NCBI GenBank assembly: GCA_016714605.1
Contig: JADKDL010000014.1
Location: 70,505-134,504 of the forward strand
DNA from: Bacteroidales bacterium
GTDB taxonomy: Bacteria; Bacteroidota; Bacteroidia; Bacteroidales; UBA1715
Direction of reading: 5' to 3'
Length of the DNA: 64,000 bases
The notes under the pieces were generated by a model. That model saw only the letters and a list, made by a program, of their open reading frames with translations. It was not told where the DNA came from and searched no databases. How positions within the stretch are numbered: the stretch's first letter is position 1; each line of letters starts with the position of its first letter. Shown here piece after piece: positions 1 to 10,031 of this stretch. The position numbers and the translations under genes were made by a program.

Positions 1-567
1 ACTTAAATAACACTTCCCTGAAATAGCCATACATAAAGCCCCATGTATAAACATTTCTATTTGAATCAAATTCCCTTTTGGACCACAAATATTATTGTCA
101 ATGATAAATCTATGTATTTCTTTAACTTGTTTTAAATCAAGTTCTCTGGCAAGAACTATTACATCGGCAAATTGAGCATAAAATTTTAGAGCCTCCGCAT
201 TACTAATGCTTAGTTGGGTAGAAATGTGAACTTCAACACCTATTGAAAACGCATATTGAATAACAGAAATATCAGAAGCTATTATAGCACTTATATTGTT
301 TTCCTTAGCTGCATCAACAATTTTTCTCATCAATGAAATATCTTTATCATAGATAATTGCATTGACAGTTAAATATGTTTTTACATTATAATCGGTACAA
401 ATTTTTGAAATTTCGCGAAGATCATTTATAGTAAAATTGTTTGTAGATCGGGCTCGCATATTGAGCTGTTCAATTCCAAAATAAATAGATCCAGCACCTG
501 CCTGTATCGATGCCATAAGAGATTCATAAGAACCTACCGGCGACATAATTTCTATATTTTTATTCAC
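1..567 (-). CDS. U32 family peptidase, N-terminal part (cut by window edge)
   Basis: The 189 codons present begin with NKNIEIMSPVGSYESLMASI, the usual opening of U32 peptidases (collagenase-like or tRNA-hydroxylation U32 proteins). They end exactly at the family signature EMFIHGALCMAISGKCYLS, which fits the U32 pattern E-x-F-x2-G-[SA]-[LIVM]-C-x4-G-x-C-x-[LIVM]-S. The fold is a TIM-barrel; segments such as SIYFGIEQLNMRAR and STQLSISNAEAL are typical. A GTG start is chosen because it keeps the conserved IEIMSPVGS; an ATG seven codons later is possible. U32 members act in tRNA or rRNA hydroxylation or as proteases, and this fragment does not tell which. The rest of the gene lies outside the window. 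Confidence 0.85.
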   Translation of the reverse strand, partial: MNKNIEIMSPVGSYESLMASIQAGAGSIYFGIEQLNMRARSTNNFTINDLREISKICTDYNVKTYLTVNAIIYDKDISLMRKIVDAAKENNISAIIASDISVIQYAFSIGVEVHISTQLSISNAEALKFYAQFADVIVLARELDLKQVKEIHRFIIDNNICGPKGNLIQIEMFIHGALCMAISGKCYLS

Positions 568-673
568 TTTTTTCTAGTCTTTATATTACAAAATTACTTG
601 ATATTTTTGTTTGAAATTAATAAGTACGTTAAAAATAATTGTATTCACATTAATTTTTATATAACTTAGTAAA

Positions 674-688
674 TTTACGTAACGTAAA
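674..688. promoter_or_regulatory. Short inverted repeat upstream of the giant PKD gene
   Basis: TTTACGT-A-ACGTAAA is a perfect 7-bp inverted repeat around one central base. It lies in the 268-bp divergent spacer between the U32 gene and the PKD gene, about 150 bp before the latter's ATG. It is a candidate operator, but in such AT-rich DNA chance palindromes are frequent. Nothing else stands out in this spacer. Confidence 0.25.
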
Positions 689-835
689 ATTACAACTAAT
701 CGAAAATATATATCGTACATTTAAATAATTTAGATTTTAAAAAAATAACTATATTTATCGGTTATAAATATTGATTGATTTTATAATACATTTAATTGCG
801 ATTAATTACTTTGAATATTAATAATTTACACCACC

Positions 836-3800
836 ATGAAACGTATTATTTTTACCAGATATTTTTTCATTATTTTTTCATTATTGTTTGCAAATGCTGC
901 TTTTAGCCAAACAGACCGAGAATTTTGGTTTGTTGCACCCGAAGTTTCAACTGCTCATTATGACAATCAGAAATATAATGAATTAGGAGGAAAGATATAC
1001 CGCGGAGGAGAGCCAGTATTTCTTAGATTTACTTCTCTAGAAAAACCTACCGTTATAACCATAACCCAACCAGCAAACCCACTATTTGATACAATTAGAA
1101 TAAGTTTACCGGCAAACGATAATGAGTCGTTAAACCTTACTGATATGGGACTACAAAGTATGATTGAAAATCAATATGGTACTTTAGGATATAATAATAA
1201 GGGACTACATATTGAGTCAACTAATTTGATAACCGCTTATTATGAAGTATACACCACAAATAACTGTGATTTATTTTCATTGAAAGGTAAGAATTCTCTT
1301 GGAACAGAATTTTATACTCCATTTCAAACAACAAGTAGAAATGTTGGAATGACACCGGCTGCTTACAGTAAAATTGATATAGTTGCAACTGTTGATGGTA
1401 CTGAAATATGGGTAACACCTTCAAAAAATGTTCATGATGGAAGAGATGCACTTGTGCCATTTTTAGTAAAACTTGATAAAGGAGAAACATTTTCTGTGGT
1501 TCCTAGAAATTTTGCTGGAACAGCAGCAGATCATTTGGCAGGTACACATCTAAATTCAAATTACCCTATTGCAGTTACAATTTCTGATGACTCAGCTCTA
1601 TATCCAGGAGATGGCTGTTACGATTTAGGTGGAGACCAAATAATACCTCTTGAAGTTATCGGATATGAGTATATTGCAATGAAAGGAAAACTTGGAACAA
1701 ATAACCAAGGTGTAGTTGATAAAAATGCTCGAGATCAATTATACATACTAGCTACAGAAGACAATACTGATATTTATATAAATGGAGTTTTTTATGAAAC
1801 TATGAATAAAGCACAAACATCTAAATATTTATTTAAGGATGCTGATTATGTAGTGCATGTACGTACGGATTCTGATAAGCCTGTATATGTACTTCAGGTT
1901 TCTGGGTTTGGATGTGAGCAAGGTCAGGCTATTTTGCCGCCAACTAGTTCATGTACCGGTTCTACAAGAGTTGGATTTACACGTTCAAATAATTACGCAT
2001 GTTTTCTTAACATTATGGTTCGCAAAGACGCTTATGACGGTTTTACACTTAATGGAAAGCCTATATTAAGAAAGCTTACCGATTGGAAAGTTCCACTAGG
2101 CGATAATGTTTGGTTAGCTACTATTGTTGATCTAGATACGCTTACTGCTACTACTATTGATGCCTTGGATTATGGATTGTTGGTTAATGATAAGGATTTG
2201 TTTCACATGGCAATATTTAATGGAAATGCATCAGGAGGTTGTCGTTACGGATATTTTTCAGATTTTCATAAGCTTAAAGTAGAGGCAATTACAGCAGAAA
2301 CGCAAACTGGTTTCTATAGAATATGTTATGGAGAAAAAGTTGAATTAGAAGCTCAAGGAGGAACAGATTTTTACTGGACACCACAAGATTTTCTAGATGA
2401 TCCTTATAGTCAATTTCCTTCACTTACACCGAGATATACCACAAAATATATGGTGCATGTATCTGGCGCATGCGATATGAAAGACTCTGCCGAAGTAACA
2501 ATAGAATTATTGCCAAAAGTTGAATCTGTATTTTCATTAGATACAACACAAGCTTGTGCCCCATATAAAGTAAGATTTGACAATCAATCTACCGGAGTAA
2601 CAGAAGAATATAAATGGACTTTTGGCGATGGGACATCACTAATTGAATCTAATAGCCCTAGATATGTTTATCATGAGTATAATAATAAAACTGACAGTAT
2701 TGCAACTTATGAAGTTAAATTAGTTACCAAGAATATTGAATCATGTAGAGATACTTTGAAGTATACAATGAGATTGTTCCCTGAGGTTAAAGCCCAGTTT
2801 ATACAGTCTTCAGTTGTAGGATGCCAACCAATGGTTGTAAATTTTTCAAACCAGTCTACCGGTATGCAAAACCCTACTCCACACCGTTGGGAATTTGGCG
2901 ATGGTGCATCGTCATCAAACCTTTCACCATCTCATAGTTATAGTTTTCCTAACATTAAAAATGATTCAACTTTCGATGTTAGTTTAGTTGTTGCAAATAG
3001 TTATTATTGCTACGATACTGCATATTCTACAGTAACTATTCATCCATATATTGATGCTCAATTTTCTTTTGCCCCTGTAATTTCATGTAATCCATACGAT
3101 TTACAAATTTCTAATACTTCTATTGGGGTTGATACATACAGTTGGAACTTTGGCGATGGTTCAGCAATCTCTGCAGATCCAAGTAAATTAATAACTCATA
3201 ACTATAATAACGTAACAGGAATCAAGCAAGTTTATAATGTTGATTTAATTGCCTCTAATGATGAACTTTGTACAGATACGGTGAAGAAAACAGTTACTGT
3301 ATATCCTCAATTAACTGCTCTTTTTTCAGCCTCTGCAACTGTAGGTTGCGACAGTTTAATGGTGAATTTTACCAATAGTTCTATTGGTGCTACAATCTAT
3401 AACTGGGATTTTGGCGATGGAGCAAGCTCAAATGAATTAAGTCCTTCGCATTTATTCAGAAACCTGAGAGATAGAGACACAATATATATAGTGAGTTTGG
3501 TAATAGGAACTGAAAATATGTTTTGTACCGATACATTTACTATTGGAATACGTGTTCATCCATACATAAAGGCTGGGTTTAATGTAGTGCCGGTAAATGG
3601 TTGTACACCACATACTGTTACTATTACAAACACATCGGTAAACGTAGATACCTACAATTGGGATTTTGGAGATGGAACTACATCAGGTGATGATAGTCAA
3701 TTATTTACACACCAGTATGTAAATAATAATCTGGTAGCTACCAACTATAATTTGACATTGGTAGTAAGCAATGATGAAGGATGTACTAGGATGCAAACAA

Positions 3801-6800
3801 GAAAAGTAAAAGTATATCCTAACATTGCAGCAGATTTTGTAACAAGTCAAGATGAATCATGCTATGGTGATACAATTATTTTTTCAAATCTCTCAATTGG
3901 AGCATTACGATATGAGTGGAATTTTGGAGATAATTCTACTTCCTCATTAAAAGATACTGTGCATGTTTTTGATTATAAGGGAAGTATAGATACTGTTTAT
4001 ATTGTAACCTTAACAGCAATGTCAGACTCATTATCTACTTGTAAAAATTCAAAATCTATACCTATAACAGTTCACCCTTATTTAAAAGCAATTTTTGCAA
4101 TTGATAAACAAGCTGCATGTTCACCTTTTGAAATTAAAATAACAAATTCATCGGTTGGTGTAAGTAGCAGAACTTGGTATTTTGGAGATGGAACATCTTC
4201 AAATTTGCCCGGCTCTAATATTACGCATCTTTATGAAAACAACGGAAGCACTACTTTACAATATCCTATAAAATTAATTGTAAATAGTGCATTAGGATGT
4301 ACAGATTCATCGATTAGAGTTGTTTCTGTTTATCCAAAAGTAGAAGCCCATTTTAGTACCTTTTCTGGTTGTGACCCTCATTATATTGCAAACTTCAACA
4401 ATAGTTCAAATAATGCTACTATTTTTAATTGGAATTTTGGTGATGGAGTTACTTCTAGCGAGAAAAATCCAACCCATTCTTTTAGAAATTTTAGTACATT
4501 TAAAGATACAATTATAAAAGTTAGTCTTAGAGCTGAATCTGCATTTGGTTGTTTTGATGTGTTTGATACCACTGTTACCGTTTTTGCATCGCCTAAAGCC
4601 GCATTCTCTTTAGAAAATGCTAGTGATTGTCCGCCATACAATATACCGGTAAAAAATGAATCATTAGGACACGATTCTACCTATTGGAATTTTGGAAATG
4701 GTACCGATACCTCAATGATGACTAAGAATTTCAATGTGATATTTAATAATAATACAAGTGCAATTATTAATTATCCTATTACTCAAATAGTTTATATTAA
4801 AAGCAGTGGATGTTCTGATACATTGATAAGAAATTTTGTAGCATATCCACCAGTACATGCAAATTTTGAAGTAAATTCAGGTTGTCATCCGCTTGTAATT
4901 ACAGATTTTAAAAACACATCGACCGGCGGTTCGTCATGGGAGTGGGATATGGGCGATGGTACTTCTAGAAGTGCTCAGTTTCCAACTAAAACATTCAGAA
5001 ACTTTAGTTCTATAAAAGACACTACTTTTACCATAACCTTGACTGTTACTTCATTTACAGGTTGTAAAGATGTATATGATACAACAATTACCGTATACAA
5101 TAAACCATTAGCAGATTTTGATTTAGGCAATGTAACTGGTTGTTCTCCCTATCATTTACCAATATCAAACAAAGCTATTGGAGCAGATTCTCTGATTTGG
5201 GATTTTGGCGATTCAGGTCCAATTTCTAATACAAAACTGCCTATTTTTGAGCATGATTATTTCAATGCAACCAATAAAACAATCGATTATCCTATTACAC
5301 TCACCGCAATTACAAGCGACGGTTGTAGCGATACAATTGTACATAATGCGAAAATTTATCCTGATATAAAAGCATTTTTCAGTATTCAGTCGGGTTGTGA
5401 TTCTTTATTTGTTAGCAATTTCAATAATGCTTCTGTTGGATTGGTAAATAATTATATGTGGAATTTTGGTGATGGTACTTCATCATCCAAACAAAATCCT
5501 ACACATTATTTTAGAAATTACAGCAGAGTGAAAGATACTGTTTATACTGTTTCTTTAAATGTAGAAAATATAAATGGTTGTACACATTTATATGATACTG
5601 TCATAGCTATTTATCATAGACCTTATTCCGATTTCACACTTGGAAATATTCCTGGATGTTCTCCACTTCCGGTACAAATTAATAACAATTCTTTAGGTTT
5701 TGATTCTTTAGTTTGGAATTTTGGTGACACTACAGCTATTTCAAACTTTAGTGGAAGCATTTTTTCACATACATATAGTAATTTGAGGTCAGAAATTTTT
5801 AATTTCCCAATTACACTTACTTCCTATACAGATAAAGGATGTTCAGATACAATTACCAGAAATGCTCCGGTTTATCCTCAGGTAATTGTTAATTTTGATG
5901 TTGTTTCGGGTTGCGATCCTCATACCATTAATAGTTTTAATAATACTACTATAAATGCGATTGTGTATAATTGGAATTTTGGAGATAGTGAATCATCCGA
6001 TTTAAAAGACCCAGCTCATGGATTCCGTAATTATAGTAGAGCCATAGACTCTGTATATACGGTAGAATTGTATGCAGAGTCAATATATGGTTGCAATGAT
6101 ACATTGCGCAAAGATGTAACCGTATTTCATAAGCCAATGGCCGAGTTTAGCATACTAAATAGTCCGATTTGTGCTCCTGATACAATTTTTATTATAAATA
6201 ATTCAATAGGAATGGATAGCTGCTTATGGAATTTTGCAGATGGTAGTTACGATACAACATTTAAAGAGAAAAATATTCAGCATATATACACAAATATGAG
6301 TTCAGAGTTAAATATTAATTCTATTGAATTAGTAACCAGAACTATAAATGGATGTACGCATACAATTACAAGAAATGCAACAGTATATCCTCTAGTATCC
6401 GCTGATTATGAATTAAAAACGAATGGTTGTTCTCCTTTAAAGGTAGATTTTAAAAACAATTCAATTGGTGGCTATTCTTATCTTTGGAATTTTGGCGATG
6501 GTAATTCTTCAGGATTGCATTCTCCCAAAAACACCTATTATAATTATAGTAATTTAATAGATTCTGCTCATGCAGTAAGTCTTATTGTAACTTCAAAATA
6601 TGGTTGTAAAGCTCGGTTAGATACTAATGTATATGTATATCCGAATCCATTCGCCGAGTTTATTGTTTTAAATTCGCCAAGTTGTTCTCCTGCCGATATA
6701 AATATAAAAAGTGAAAGTATAGGAGCATCTGTTATTGTATGGGATTTTGATGACCAAACAGAAGATATTCATGCTTCAAATAGGATATTTCCACATACCT

Positions 6801-8827
6801 TTTATAATGAAACTAGTGATTATGATGTATTTTCAATATCTCAAATTGTTTTAAATAATAGAGGTTGTACAGATACAGTTATTCATGATGCTATTGTGTA
6901 TCCTTTGGTTACTTCAGAATTTAATGTAACGCTTGGTGGTTGTAATCCTTTGACTATAAATACTGAAAATAATTCTTTTGGTGTAAAGCAAACTGTTTGG
7001 GATTTTGGAGATGGTAATAAATCGTCGCAATTTCAACCAGAGCATAAATACCATAATTATAGTCATACTGAAACCGATACATTCAAAGTTTCATTAAGTA
7101 ATGAGAATAACTATGGTTGTAAAGCATATTCAGACACATTGGTTGTAATATTCCCAAAACCTAAATCAGACTTTGCTCTAACTATTGATAGAGGTTGTTC
7201 TCCTTTTGAAGTAGAAATATCAAACTTATCGGAAGGTGCTGTTGAAAATAATTGGAGTTTTGATGATGGTAAAACATCGAAAACTAACGAAAAGTTTTTC
7301 ACTCACACTTACACAAATGACACAACACTCACAACACAAGCCTATACTATTACATTGGTAGTTACTAACGATCAGGCTTGTTCTGATACAATAGAAAAAA
7401 TTATCAATGTATTCCCAGAAGTAACAGCCGATTTCACCGGAGACTTTGAGGGTTGTAGTCCGCATTTGGCTGCTTTCTATGATAATTCAATATTAGCAAA
7501 CAAATATTTTTGGGATTTTGACGATGGTGAAACTAGTAATATTTTAAATCCATATCATTATTTCACCAATGAAACACCTAATAATCTTTATTTTAAAGTA
7601 AAACTGACAGCATATTCTATTTACAACTGTATTGATACTGTTACTAAAACAGTTACCGTATTTCCTACTCCAGATGCCGATTTTAAACCAGATCCGGTTA
7701 TGCAAGTATTTCCAAGTTCTGCTAATAGTGTAGCTCCTGTAAAGTTTACAGATAATACTAAACCAGGAAAAAATTGGAACTATTTCTGGGACTTTGGAGA
7801 TGGAAATAAGTCGACGCAGCAAGGAGATGTAAGTCATGATTATTTAGCGTGGAATGAAAATGATGAATGGTACACTGTGCAATTAATTACGGTAAGCGAT
7901 AAAAATTGTGCAGATACAGCATTTAGCAAAATAAGGATAAACTCCCCACTTCCTGAGGTTAAATTTTCTATATTTCCAACCCAAGGTTGTCCTCCATTAA
8001 CTGTATATTTCAATAATGAATCGGCTTATGAAAATTCTGTACAATGGGAAATAAAAGAAAGTGATAAGCTTATCCAAGTATTTTATACTGATAATCCTTC
8101 ATATGTCTTTACATCTACTGGTACCCATGATATAATTCTTACTGTGAAAGGAGATGGGGGTGTTGTTTCTGTCGATACCACCGTAGTTGTGTTTACCAAA
8201 CCAATAGCAGATTTTGACTTTACTCCTACAGAAGTTTATTTGCCTGATGGAGAATTATTTTTGCAGAATATGTCTAAACCGTATGACTTATTAGCTAATT
8301 GTGAATGGACTATTTATCAGCCATTTAAAGATACTGTAATACATGAGTGCTATCCAGAATATATAAAATTAGGTTCAAATTTTCTTGGAGAAAATACCGT
8401 AAAGCTTGTAGTTACAACCCACGAAGGCTGTACCGATACTCTTATTGCAGATCAAAAAATAAAAGTACAAGCACCATGTGAGGTTAAATTTCCTAATGCT
8501 TTTACTCCTATAGAATCTAGTAATGCAACCGATGGAAAAGTAATCTTTGCACATGATAATAGATCAGGATTAACTTACCGCGCAAATAACACCCACAACG
8601 ATTTATTCTTTGCTCAAATATGCGAAGATGGGGTAGTAGAGTATCATTTAGAAGTATATAACAGATGGGGTGAAATGATTTTTGCAACTGATGATAGAAA
8701 CGAAGGTTGGAATGGATATTATAGAGATAAGCCAGCAAAACTAGATGTGTATACATGGAGATTTACTGGTACTTGCGATGATGGAAATAAACTTGAACAA
8801 GTTGGCGAAGTGACCCTCTTGAAATAG
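836..8827 (+). CDS. Giant secreted multi-PKD protein with type-B T9SS C-terminal domain
   Basis: This 2663-residue protein starts with a signal peptide (about residues 1-24, ending AAFSQ). Residues 25-480 resemble the N-terminal domain of IgGFc-binding-like bacterial surface proteins. About 21-23 PKD domains follow from residue 560 to about 2450, most with the motif WxFGDG. Nearly every PKD unit carries one Cys early (GCxP) and one late (GCxD), suggesting a disulfide in each domain. The last 115 residues (FPNAFTP, then VYNRWGEMIF and WNGYY) are the gliding-motility type-B C-terminal domain (CHU_C) that directs export by the type IX secretion system. By family it should be an extended cell-surface fibre or adhesin; its ligand is unknown. 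The middle repeats were amplified as two-domain blocks. A strong terminator follows. Confidence 0.9.
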   Translation: MKRIIFTRYFFIIFSLLFANAAFSQTDREFWFVAPEVSTAHYDNQKYNELGGKIYRGGEPVFLRFTSLEKPTVITITQPANPLFDTIRISLPANDNESLNLTDMGLQSMIENQYGTLGYNNKGLHIESTNLITAYYEVYTTNNCDLFSLKGKNSLGTEFYTPFQTTSRNVGMTPAAYSKIDIVATVDGTEIWVTPSKNVHDGRDALVPFLVKLDKGETFSVVPRNFAGTAADHLAGTHLNSNYPIAVTISDDSALYPGDGCYDLGGDQIIPLEVIGYEYIAMKGKLGTNNQGVVDKNARDQLYILATEDNTDIYINGVFYETMNKAQTSKYLFKDADYVVHVRTDSDKPVYVLQVSGFGCEQGQAILPPTSSCTGSTRVGFTRSNNYACFLNIMVRKDAYDGFTLNGKPILRKLTDWKVPLGDNVWLATIVDLDTLTATTIDALDYGLLVNDKDLFHMAIFNGNASGGCRYGYFSDFHKLKVEAITAETQTGFYRICYGEKVELEAQGGTDFYWTPQDFLDDPYSQFPSLTPRYTTKYMVHVSGACDMKDSAEVTIELLPKVESVFSLDTTQACAPYKVRFDNQSTGVTEEYKWTFGDGTSLIESNSPRYVYHEYNNKTDSIATYEVKLVTKNIESCRDTLKYTMRLFPEVKAQFIQSSVVGCQPMVVNFSNQSTGMQNPTPHRWEFGDGASSSNLSPSHSYSFPNIKNDSTFDVSLVVANSYYCYDTAYSTVTIHPYIDAQFSFAPVISCNPYDLQISNTSIGVDTYSWNFGDGSAISADPSKLITHNYNNVTGIKQVYNVDLIASNDELCTDTVKKTVTVYPQLTALFSASATVGCDSLMVNFTNSSIGATIYNWDFGDGASSNELSPSHLFRNLRDRDTIYIVSLVIGTENMFCTDTFTIGIRVHPYIKAGFNVVPVNGCTPHTVTITNTSVNVDTYNWDFGDGTTSGDDSQLFTHQYVNNNLVATNYNLTLVVSNDEGCTRMQTRKVKVYPNIAADFVTSQDESCYGDTIIFSNLSIGALRYEWNFGDNSTSSLKDTVHVFDYKGSIDTVYIVTLTAMSDSLSTCKNSKSIPITVHPYLKAIFAIDKQAACSPFEIKITNSSVGVSSRTWYFGDGTSSNLPGSNITHLYENNGSTTLQYPIKLIVNSALGCTDSSIRVVSVYPKVEAHFSTFSGCDPHYIANFNNSSNNATIFNWNFGDGVTSSEKNPTHSFRNFSTFKDTIIKVSLRAESAFGCFDVFDTTVTVFASPKAAFSLENASDCPPYNIPVKNESLGHDSTYWNFGNGTDTSMMTKNFNVIFNNNTSAIINYPITQIVYIKSSGCSDTLIRNFVAYPPVHANFEVNSGCHPLVITDFKNTSTGGSSWEWDMGDGTSRSAQFPTKTFRNFSSIKDTTFTITLTVTSFTGCKDVYDTTITVYNKPLADFDLGNVTGCSPYHLPISNKAIGADSLIWDFGDSGPISNTKLPIFEHDYFNATNKTIDYPITLTAITSDGCSDTIVHNAKIYPDIKAFFSIQSGCDSLFVSNFNNASVGLVNNYMWNFGDGTSSSKQNPTHYFRNYSRVKDTVYTVSLNVENINGCTHLYDTVIAIYHRPYSDFTLGNIPGCSPLPVQINNNSLGFDSLVWNFGDTTAISNFSGSIFSHTYSNLRSEIFNFPITLTSYTDKGCSDTITRNAPVYPQVIVNFDVVSGCDPHTINSFNNTTINAIVYNWNFGDSESSDLKDPAHGFRNYSRAIDSVYTVELYAESIYGCNDTLRKDVTVFHKPMAEFSILNSPICAPDTIFIINNSIGMDSCLWNFADGSYDTTFKEKNIQHIYTNMSSELNINSIELVTRTINGCTHTITRNATVYPLVSADYELKTNGCSPLKVDFKNNSIGGYSYLWNFGDGNSSGLHSPKNTYYNYSNLIDSAHAVSLIVTSKYGCKARLDTNVYVYPNPFAEFIVLNSPSCSPADINIKSESIGASVIVWDFDDQTEDIHASNRIFPHTFYNETSDYDVFSISQIVLNNRGCTDTVIHDAIVYPLVTSEFNVTLGGCNPLTINTENNSFGVKQTVWDFGDGNKSSQFQPEHKYHNYSHTETDTFKVSLSNENNYGCKAYSDTLVVIFPKPKSDFALTIDRGCSPFEVEISNLSEGAVENNWSFDDGKTSKTNEKFFTHTYTNDTTLTTQAYTITLVVTNDQACSDTIEKIINVFPEVTADFTGDFEGCSPHLAAFYDNSILANKYFWDFDDGETSNILNPYHYFTNETPNNLYFKVKLTAYSIYNCIDTVTKTVTVFPTPDADFKPDPVMQVFPSSANSVAPVKFTDNTKPGKNWNYFWDFGDGNKSTQQGDVSHDYLAWNENDEWYTVQLITVSDKNCADTAFSKIRINSPLPEVKFSIFPTQGCPPLTVYFNNESAYENSVQWEIKESDKLIQVFYTDNPSYVFTSTGTHDIILTVKGDGGVVSVDTTVVVFTKPIADFDFTPTEVYLPDGELFLQNMSKPYDLLANCEWTIYQPFKDTVIHECYPEYIKLGSNFLGENTVKLVVTTHEGCTDTLIADQKIKVQAPCEVKFPNAFTPIESSNATDGKVIFAHDNRSGLTYRANNTHNDLFFAQICEDGVVEYHLEVYNRWGEMIFATDDRNEGWNGYYRDKPAKLDVYTWRFTGTCDDGNKLEQVGEVTLLK

Positions 8828-8843
8828 TCAAAAAAATAAGCAT

Positions 8844-8880
8844 AAAAAAGCCTCTGAAATTATTTATCAGAGGCTTTTTT
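8844..8880. terminator. Bidirectional terminator between the PKD gene and kpsF
   Basis: A 14-bp perfect stem (AAAAAAGCCTCTGA / TCAGAGGCTTTTTT) with a 9-nt loop gives a U-run in both directions. It sits between two convergent genes, so it can end transcription of both. Confidence 0.9.
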
Positions 8881-8896
8881 ATAGTTAAAAATCACT

Positions 8897-9856
8897 TTAT
8901 ACAATACCTTCTCTTAGAATGTCGTGAATATGCACAATACCTATATATTTATCTTCATCAACTACAAGTAATTGAGTTATACATTTTTCTTCCATAATAT
9001 CAAAAGCTTTTACAGCTAAAGTATTTTTCTGCACTGTTTTAGGATGAGCTGTCATAATATCTTTAGCCTTCAACGTATCAAAAGTAGAGTGTTTCTCCAA
9101 CATCCTACGTAAATCGCCATCGGTAATAATTCCTAGAAGTATAGAATCGTCAGAAACAACGGCTGTTGCACCTAAACGTTTTGTAGAAATTTCAAATATA
9201 GTTTCTTTAATTGATGTTTCAGGACCAACTTTTGGTGGATTGTCGGAAGTAAATAGATCAGAAACTCTCATATACAATTTCTTTCCTAATGCACCTCCTG
9301 GGTGATATTTAGCAAAATCTAACTCAGAAAAATTTCTCCTTTGTAAAAGACAAACCGCCAAAGCATCGCCCATTACGAGCTGTGCAGTTGTACTGTTTGT
9401 AGGAGCCAAATTATTTGGGCAAGCCTCTTTCTGAACTTTAGCAAAGATAATATAATCTGCATGTTTGGCTAAATATGATTCAGTATCAGAAACCATTGCA
9501 ATGAGTGTATTATTTCCTCTTTTCAATAAAGGAACAAGCACTTTTATCTCGGGAGTACTTCCACTTTTAGAAATACAGATAACCACATCATGTTCGGTTA
9601 TCATACCCAAGTCACCGTGAATTGCATCGGCGGCATGCATAAATAATGCTGGAGTACCGGTGGAGTTTAGCGTAGCTACAATTTTATTTCCAATAATTGC
9701 GCTCTTACCAATTCCGGTAATTACCACTCTGCCTTGGCAATTGTATATTAACTCTACAATTTGAGCAAATTGTTCATCAATATAATCAGCTAATTTTTTA
9801 ATAGAGTCAGCTTCTTCATTGATTACAATCTTTGCATTTTCAATTATTTGCTTCAA
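8897..9856 (-). CDS. kpsF: KpsF/GutQ-type D-arabinose-5-phosphate isomerase
   Basis: The 319-residue product has an N-terminal SIS sugar-isomerase domain (about residues 30-180; ITGIGKSAIIGNKI and HGDLGMI are the sugar-phosphate-binding segments) and two C-terminal CBS domains (about 205-315). The family converts ribulose 5-phosphate to arabinose 5-phosphate, the first committed step toward Kdo for lipopolysaccharide, in the cytoplasm. Its length and domain order are normal. It is transcribed away from recQ; a TAATTTTG box lies about 70 bp before the start. SIS-CBS proteins of close type can act on other sugar phosphates, so the exact substrate is inferred from family. Confidence 0.93.
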   Translation of the reverse strand: MKQIIENAKIVINEEADSIKKLADYIDEQFAQIVELIYNCQGRVVITGIGKSAIIGNKIVATLNSTGTPALFMHAADAIHGDLGMITEHDVVICISKSGSTPEIKVLVPLLKRGNNTLIAMVSDTESYLAKHADYIIFAKVQKEACPNNLAPTNSTTAQLVMGDALAVCLLQRRNFSELDFAKYHPGGALGKKLYMRVSDLFTSDNPPKVGPETSIKETIFEISTKRLGATAVVSDDSILLGIITDGDLRRMLEKHSTFDTLKAKDIMTAHPKTVQKNTLAVKAFDIMEEKCITQLLVVDEDKYIGIVHIHDILREGIV

Positions 9857-9925
9857 AACTAAAAATTTTATTTAAAAACGGTTAATAATTTTTCTGTTTA
9901 CTAAAAAACATAGTATATTTATTTA

Positions 9926-9933
9926 CAAAATTA
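9926..9933 (-). promoter_or_regulatory. Candidate promoter -7 box for kpsF
   Basis: Read on the minus strand this is TAATTTTG, an exact match to the Bacteroidetes -7 consensus TAnnTTTG, about 70 bp before the kpsF ATG. No clear TTTG element lies at the expected distance upstream, so support is partial. Confidence 0.35.
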
Positions 9934-10031
9934 TCTATATTTTCCTTATTAACTTATAATACCTCACATTTAAATTTAAATGTGATTAAATTTAAGCAAA
10001 ATGCTTATATTTCATATAAAATTGTTATTTG

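Noticed and set aside
2518..8200. Regular spacing of similar segments that could suggest a CRISPR or other direct-repeat array
   Set aside because: The regularity is at protein level (PKD domains, period about 85 codons); the DNA repeats are degenerate and in one long open frame.
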